A program made the translations under genes and the position numbers. A stretch of 9,598 nucleotides of DNA, taken from the NCBI GenBank assembly GCA_050943435.1, contig JBMNPE010000058.1, positions 1 to 9,598 of the forward strand. Direction: 5' to 3'. Origin of the DNA: RGIG5675 sp050943435. GTDB lineage: Bacteria > Bacillota > Clostridia > Oscillospirales > Ruminococcaceae. This document shows, piece after piece, positions 7,185 through 9,598 of this stretch. The notes under the pieces were generated by a model, which saw nothing but the letters and a program-made list of their open reading frames with translations, was not told the origin of the DNA and did not search any database. Within the stretch, counting starts at the first letter, position 1. Every line of letters begins with the position of its first letter.

Positions 7185-7205
7185 GAAAAACGCTATTTAA
7201 AATAG

Positions 7206-7244
7206 ACAGACGAAGACGCCCGCGAATCGAGGCCGCGGGCGTCT
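7206..7244 (-). terminator. Terminator of the fabD-carboxyltransferase operon
   Basis: An 11-bp GC-rich perfect inverted repeat (AGACGCCCGCG at 7214-7224, CGCGGGCGTCT at 7234-7244, 9-nt loop) is followed on the minus strand by the T-rich TCGTCTGTCTATTTT. It lies about 93 nt after the carboxyltransferase stop and before ftsH. The tract is interrupted by other bases, but stem strength and position support a terminator. Confidence 0.72.
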
Positions 7245-7337
7245 CCGCCTTCTGCGATATGAGCCGTTATGGCTTTGGGTGATGTCAGTATATTTATGCG
7301 GGTCCTTCTCCCGCCTCGGAATATCCCGCAGTTTCTC

Positions 7338-8879
7338 TCACAGCGGGATGTTGCCGTGATGCTTGCTCTCCTGTCCGCGGGACTTCGTCCTGAGGGATGC
7401 AAAAGACTCTTTGAGGCGCATCCTCGTTTCCGAGGGCAGTATTATGTCGTCTATATATCCGCGGCCTGCCGCAACATTGGGGTTTAGGAACAGGCTTCGG
7501 TATTCCCCCATGCGCTTTTTCCTTGTATCCGACGGGTCTGCGGATGCCTTGATTTCCTTGGAAAATATTATGTCGACAGCCCCTTCCGCACCCATTACCG
7601 CGATCTCCGCTGTCGGCCACGCATATACGACGTCAGCCCCGAGATGCCTCGAGCACATCCCGATATATGCCCCTCCGTATGCCTTTCTCAGTATCACGGT
7701 GACCTTTGGCACCTCGGCTTCCGAGTAGGCGAAGAGAAGCTTTGCGCCGTGCCTTATGATGCCGCCGTGCTCCTGCTGCGTACCCGGGAAATATCCGGGG
7801 ACGTCCACGAGTGTGAGAAGCGGGATATTGAATGCGTCGCAGAACCTGACAAACCGCGCAGCCTTGTCTGATGCGTTGATGTCGAGGCAGCCTGCCCTGA
7901 CCTTCGGCTGTGAAGCTATAACCCCGACGCTCTCCCCGTCTATGCGGATAAAGCCTGTGAGGATGTTTCCGGCATAGTCCTTCTGGATTTCGAAGAACTC
8001 CTGTCCGTCGGAAAGCTCCTTTATGACGGAGTGCATGTCGTAGCTCTCCTTCGGGTTTTCCGGGATGATGTAGTCGAGGTTGTAGTCCCTTCTCAGTCCT
8101 TCCTCGGGGACATCCTTATTAGGTGCCCTCTCACTGCAGTTCTGCGGGATATAACTTAAAAGCTTACGGATCGATTCAAAGCAGCTCTTCTCATCCGCGC
8201 ATGTGAAGTGCGAGCAGCCGGAAATGGCTTCGTGCGTCCTTGCACCTCCCAGATCCTCCGCAGAAATGTCCTCCCCGATGACTTCCTTTACCACCTTGGG
8301 ACCCGTGATGAACATCTGGCTCTCTTTATCCACCATGAATACGAAGTCGGTGAGGGCCGGGGAATATACCGCCCCTCCGGCGCATGGTCCCATGATCACG
8401 GAAATCTGAGGAATTAGGCCTGAGGCCTTTGTGTTGTTGTAGAAGATCTTCCCGTAGCCGGCCAGGGCATCAACACCTTCCTGGATTCTGGCGCCTCCCG
8501 AATCGTTTATCCCAATGAGGGGGCATTCCATCCTCATGGCCTCTTCCTGGATGCGGGCTATCTTCCTGGCGTGCATCTCCCCGAGTGATCCGCCGAAAAC
8601 TGTAAAATCCTGCGCGTAGGCGTAGACAAGCCTCCCCTCAATCAGTCCGTGGCCTGCTACTACCCCGTCGGCCGGCAGTTCTCTCTTTTCCATGCCGAAA
8701 TTGGTGCACCTGTGCCTTACATAGAGGCCCTCTTCCACGAAGGTCCCTTCGTCGAACAGCATGGAGAGGCGCTCGCGTGCTGTCAGCTTTCCCTTGGAGT
8801 GCTGCTTTTCCACTGCTGCCGCGTCACCGCTTCTGAGGATGTTTCTCTTATTTATCAGATTTTCCTGTTCGCTTTTCAT
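7338..8879 (-). CDS. Acyl-CoA carboxylase carboxyltransferase subunit (PccB/MmdA type)
   Basis: A 513-residue single-chain carboxyltransferase with two crotonase-like halves. Enzymes of this family pass carboxyl groups between carboxybiotin and acetyl- or propionyl-CoA. The N-half has KLTARERLSMLFDEGTF (31-47), INDSGGARIQEG (124-135) and the first oxyanion-hole segment GPCAGGAVYSPA (164-175). The C-half has VDVPGYFPGTQQEHGGI (358-374), the second glycine pair in RKAYGGAYIGM (398-408) and AWPTAEIAVMGAEGAVDI (420-437). The C-terminal KHHGNIPL is a family hallmark. There is no AccD-type Cys4 zinc ribbon, so this is not a split AccA/AccD enzyme. Asp416 probably aligns with the residue that sets acetyl/propionyl versus longer acyl choice in actinobacterial homologues (from memory). 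Placement 10 nt after fabD, with AGGAAG (8886-8891) 6 nt before the ATG, favours malonyl-CoA supply for lipid synthesis. Propionyl-CoA carboxylase or a sodium-pump methylmalonyl-CoA decarboxylase subunit remain possible. It ends in TGA. Confidence 0.93.
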   Translation of the reverse strand: MKSEQENLINKRNILRSGDAAAVEKQHSKGKLTARERLSMLFDEGTFVEEGLYVRHRCTNFGMEKRELPADGVVAGHGLIEGRLVYAYAQDFTVFGGSLGEMHARKIARIQEEAMRMECPLIGINDSGGARIQEGVDALAGYGKIFYNNTKASGLIPQISVIMGPCAGGAVYSPALTDFVFMVDKESQMFITGPKVVKEVIGEDISAEDLGGARTHEAISGCSHFTCADEKSCFESIRKLLSYIPQNCSERAPNKDVPEEGLRRDYNLDYIIPENPKESYDMHSVIKELSDGQEFFEIQKDYAGNILTGFIRIDGESVGVIASQPKVRAGCLDINASDKAARFVRFCDAFNIPLLTLVDVPGYFPGTQQEHGGIIRHGAKLLFAYSEAEVPKVTVILRKAYGGAYIGMCSRHLGADVVYAWPTAEIAVMGAEGAVDIIFSKEIKASADPSDTRKKRMGEYRSLFLNPNVAAGRGYIDDIILPSETRMRLKESFASLRTKSRGQESKHHGNIPL

Positions 8880-8885
8880 GACGGT

Positions 8886-8891
8886 CTTCCT
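8886..8891 (-). promoter_or_regulatory. Ribosome-binding site of the carboxyltransferase
   Basis: AGGAAG on the minus strand overlaps the fabD TAG stop and lies 6 nt before the ATG at 8879. This supports the chosen start and coupled translation with fabD. Confidence 0.75.
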
Positions 8892-9598
8892 ACAATGCCT
8901 CTATATCTTCCATGGTTCCCAGCATTATCGTATTGGCTTCCGGCAGGGTCCTCTTTACAAGCTTGGTGAGGACGTTTCCGGGTCCTATCTCTATAAACGT
9001 GTCTATTCCCATATCCTTCATGGTATTAAGAGTTTTAATCCACTGCACTGAATGGCACAGCTGAGTCATAAGTTCAGTGCGGATAGCTTCTGCTGTCGGA
9101 TCCAGCACCTTGGCAGTGGTGTTCCCGATTATAGGAAATTCCGGTTTGCGGATTTCTACGGTCTCCAGCTCTTTATTAAGGCCTTCCTGTGCGTCCTGCA
9201 TTAGCGGGGAATGGAATGCACCACTCACCTGCAGCGGAACAGTGAACCGCGCTCCTGCGTCCATAGCTTCCTTGCAGGCCTTATCCAGCTTGTCCTTTTC
9301 ACCGCTCAGGATTATCTGTCCCGGGCTGTTGTAGTTTGCGACGTATACTCCGTTTTCCCTCGCGGCCTTTTCCACCTTTTCTGTCTCTAGTCCTATGACA
9401 GCCGCCATGAGCCCCGGGTGGTCGTCTCCCGCCTTCTGCATGAGTTCCCCGCGCCTGCGGGAAAGCTTTACGGCATCCTCGAAACCAAGGGCACCTGCAG
9501 CTGCAAGTGCGGAATACTCCCCAAGGCTGTGCCCTGCCGCTGCTGCAGGCTTCCCCAGAGCCTGCGGCTTGAGTTCCCCCGCGGCAGCCAGCACCGCC
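8890..9598 (-). CDS. fabD: Malonyl-CoA:ACP transacylase (partial, N-terminus beyond window)
   Basis: FabD transfers the malonyl group from malonyl-CoA to acyl carrier protein for type II fatty-acid elongation. The visible part (about 235 residues) holds the nucleophile motif GHSLGE, with its serine at 23 codons from position 9594, RRRGELMQKAG (the arginine that binds the malonyl carboxylate is expected here), NYNSPGQIILSG, the catalytic histidine in SGAFHSPLM and the C-terminal EIGPGNVLTKLVKR. In E. coli FabD the active serine is residue 92, so roughly 70 N-terminal residues, including the usual PGQGSQ motif, should lie beyond 9598. A GTG at 9594 is in frame but is only an internal valine, not the start. 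The gene is 10 nt upstream of the carboxyltransferase and ends in TAG. No disabling change is visible. Confidence 0.96.
   Translation of the reverse strand, partial: AVLAAAGELKPQALGKPAAAAGHSLGEYSALAAAGALGFEDAVKLSRRRGELMQKAGDDHPGLMAAVIGLETEKVEKAARENGVYVANYNSPGQIILSGEKDKLDKACKEAMDAGARFTVPLQVSGAFHSPLMQDAQEGLNKELETVEIRKPEFPIIGNTTAKVLDPTAEAIRTELMTQLCHSVQWIKTLNTMKDMGIDTFIEIGPGNVLTKLVKRTLPEANTIMLGTMEDIEAL

Noticed and set aside
7298..7314. Small hairpin GCGGG / CCCGC after the carboxyltransferase stop
   Set aside because: Only 5 bp with no following T-run; the stronger hairpin at 7214-7244 is the likelier terminator.
7193..7402. Minus-strand 69-codon frame spanning the end of the carboxyltransferase and the terminator
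   Set aside because: It starts out of frame inside the carboxyltransferase, runs through the terminator hairpin and resembles no family.
1..9598. Mobile elements, CRISPR arrays, tRNA or rRNA genes, riboswitches
   Set aside because: No transposase, direct-repeat array, cloverleaf or recognisable riboswitch core was seen; intergenic space is under 250 nt everywhere.

Overview
This 9.6 kb window is chromosomal housekeeping DNA from a bacterium. It is probably a moderately GC-rich member of the Bacillota (Clostridia-like). The support for that is a DUF951 protein, an M18 aminopeptidase of the bacterial 'aminopeptidase 1' type, a long Sua5-type threonylcarbamoyl-AMP synthase, and a single-chain carboxyltransferase placed next to fabD. 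AGG (Arg) and ATA (Ile) codons are used freely despite the GC-rich composition. I cannot name the genus. All nine genes lie on the minus strand, so transcription runs from high to low coordinates. No phage, transposon, CRISPR array, tRNA or rRNA is visible.

Right end (about 9598 to 7214): this is the distal end of a fatty-acid synthesis operon. fabD (malonyl-CoA:ACP transacylase) runs off the window edge, so its N-terminus is missing. A PccB/MmdA-type acyl-CoA carboxylase carboxyltransferase follows after 10 nt and is the last gene before a GC-rich hairpin terminator. The carboxyltransferase probably makes malonyl-CoA (or methylmalonyl-CoA), which FabD would then load onto ACP.

Middle (about 7205 to 5161): ftsH stands alone. 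It has an AT-rich upstream region holding a weak promoter-like pair and a small dyad, and a hairpin terminator with a TTTT tract immediately downstream.

Left part (about 5150 to 62): a promoter with a perfect TATAAT box follows the ftsH terminator directly. It would drive six tightly packed genes: a DUF951 small putative zinc protein, prfA (RF1), a tsaC/sua5 gene, coaE, an M18 aminopeptidase and a COG1768-like metallophosphoesterase. Junctions are overlaps of 11, 11 and 1 nt, then gaps of 2 and 8 nt, so translational coupling is likely. The first three genes point to protein synthesis (termination and t6A modification of tRNA), coaE to the last step of CoA synthesis, and the last two to peptide turnover and an unknown phosphoester hydrolysis. 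Positions 1-61, downstream of the metallophosphoesterase, hold no gene that I can support.

I see no convincing new multi-gene system. The points most worth a second look are the uncharacterised DUF951 protein coupled to RF1, the PccB-type carboxyltransferase beside fabD, and the compact terminator/promoter junction at about 5121-5197.
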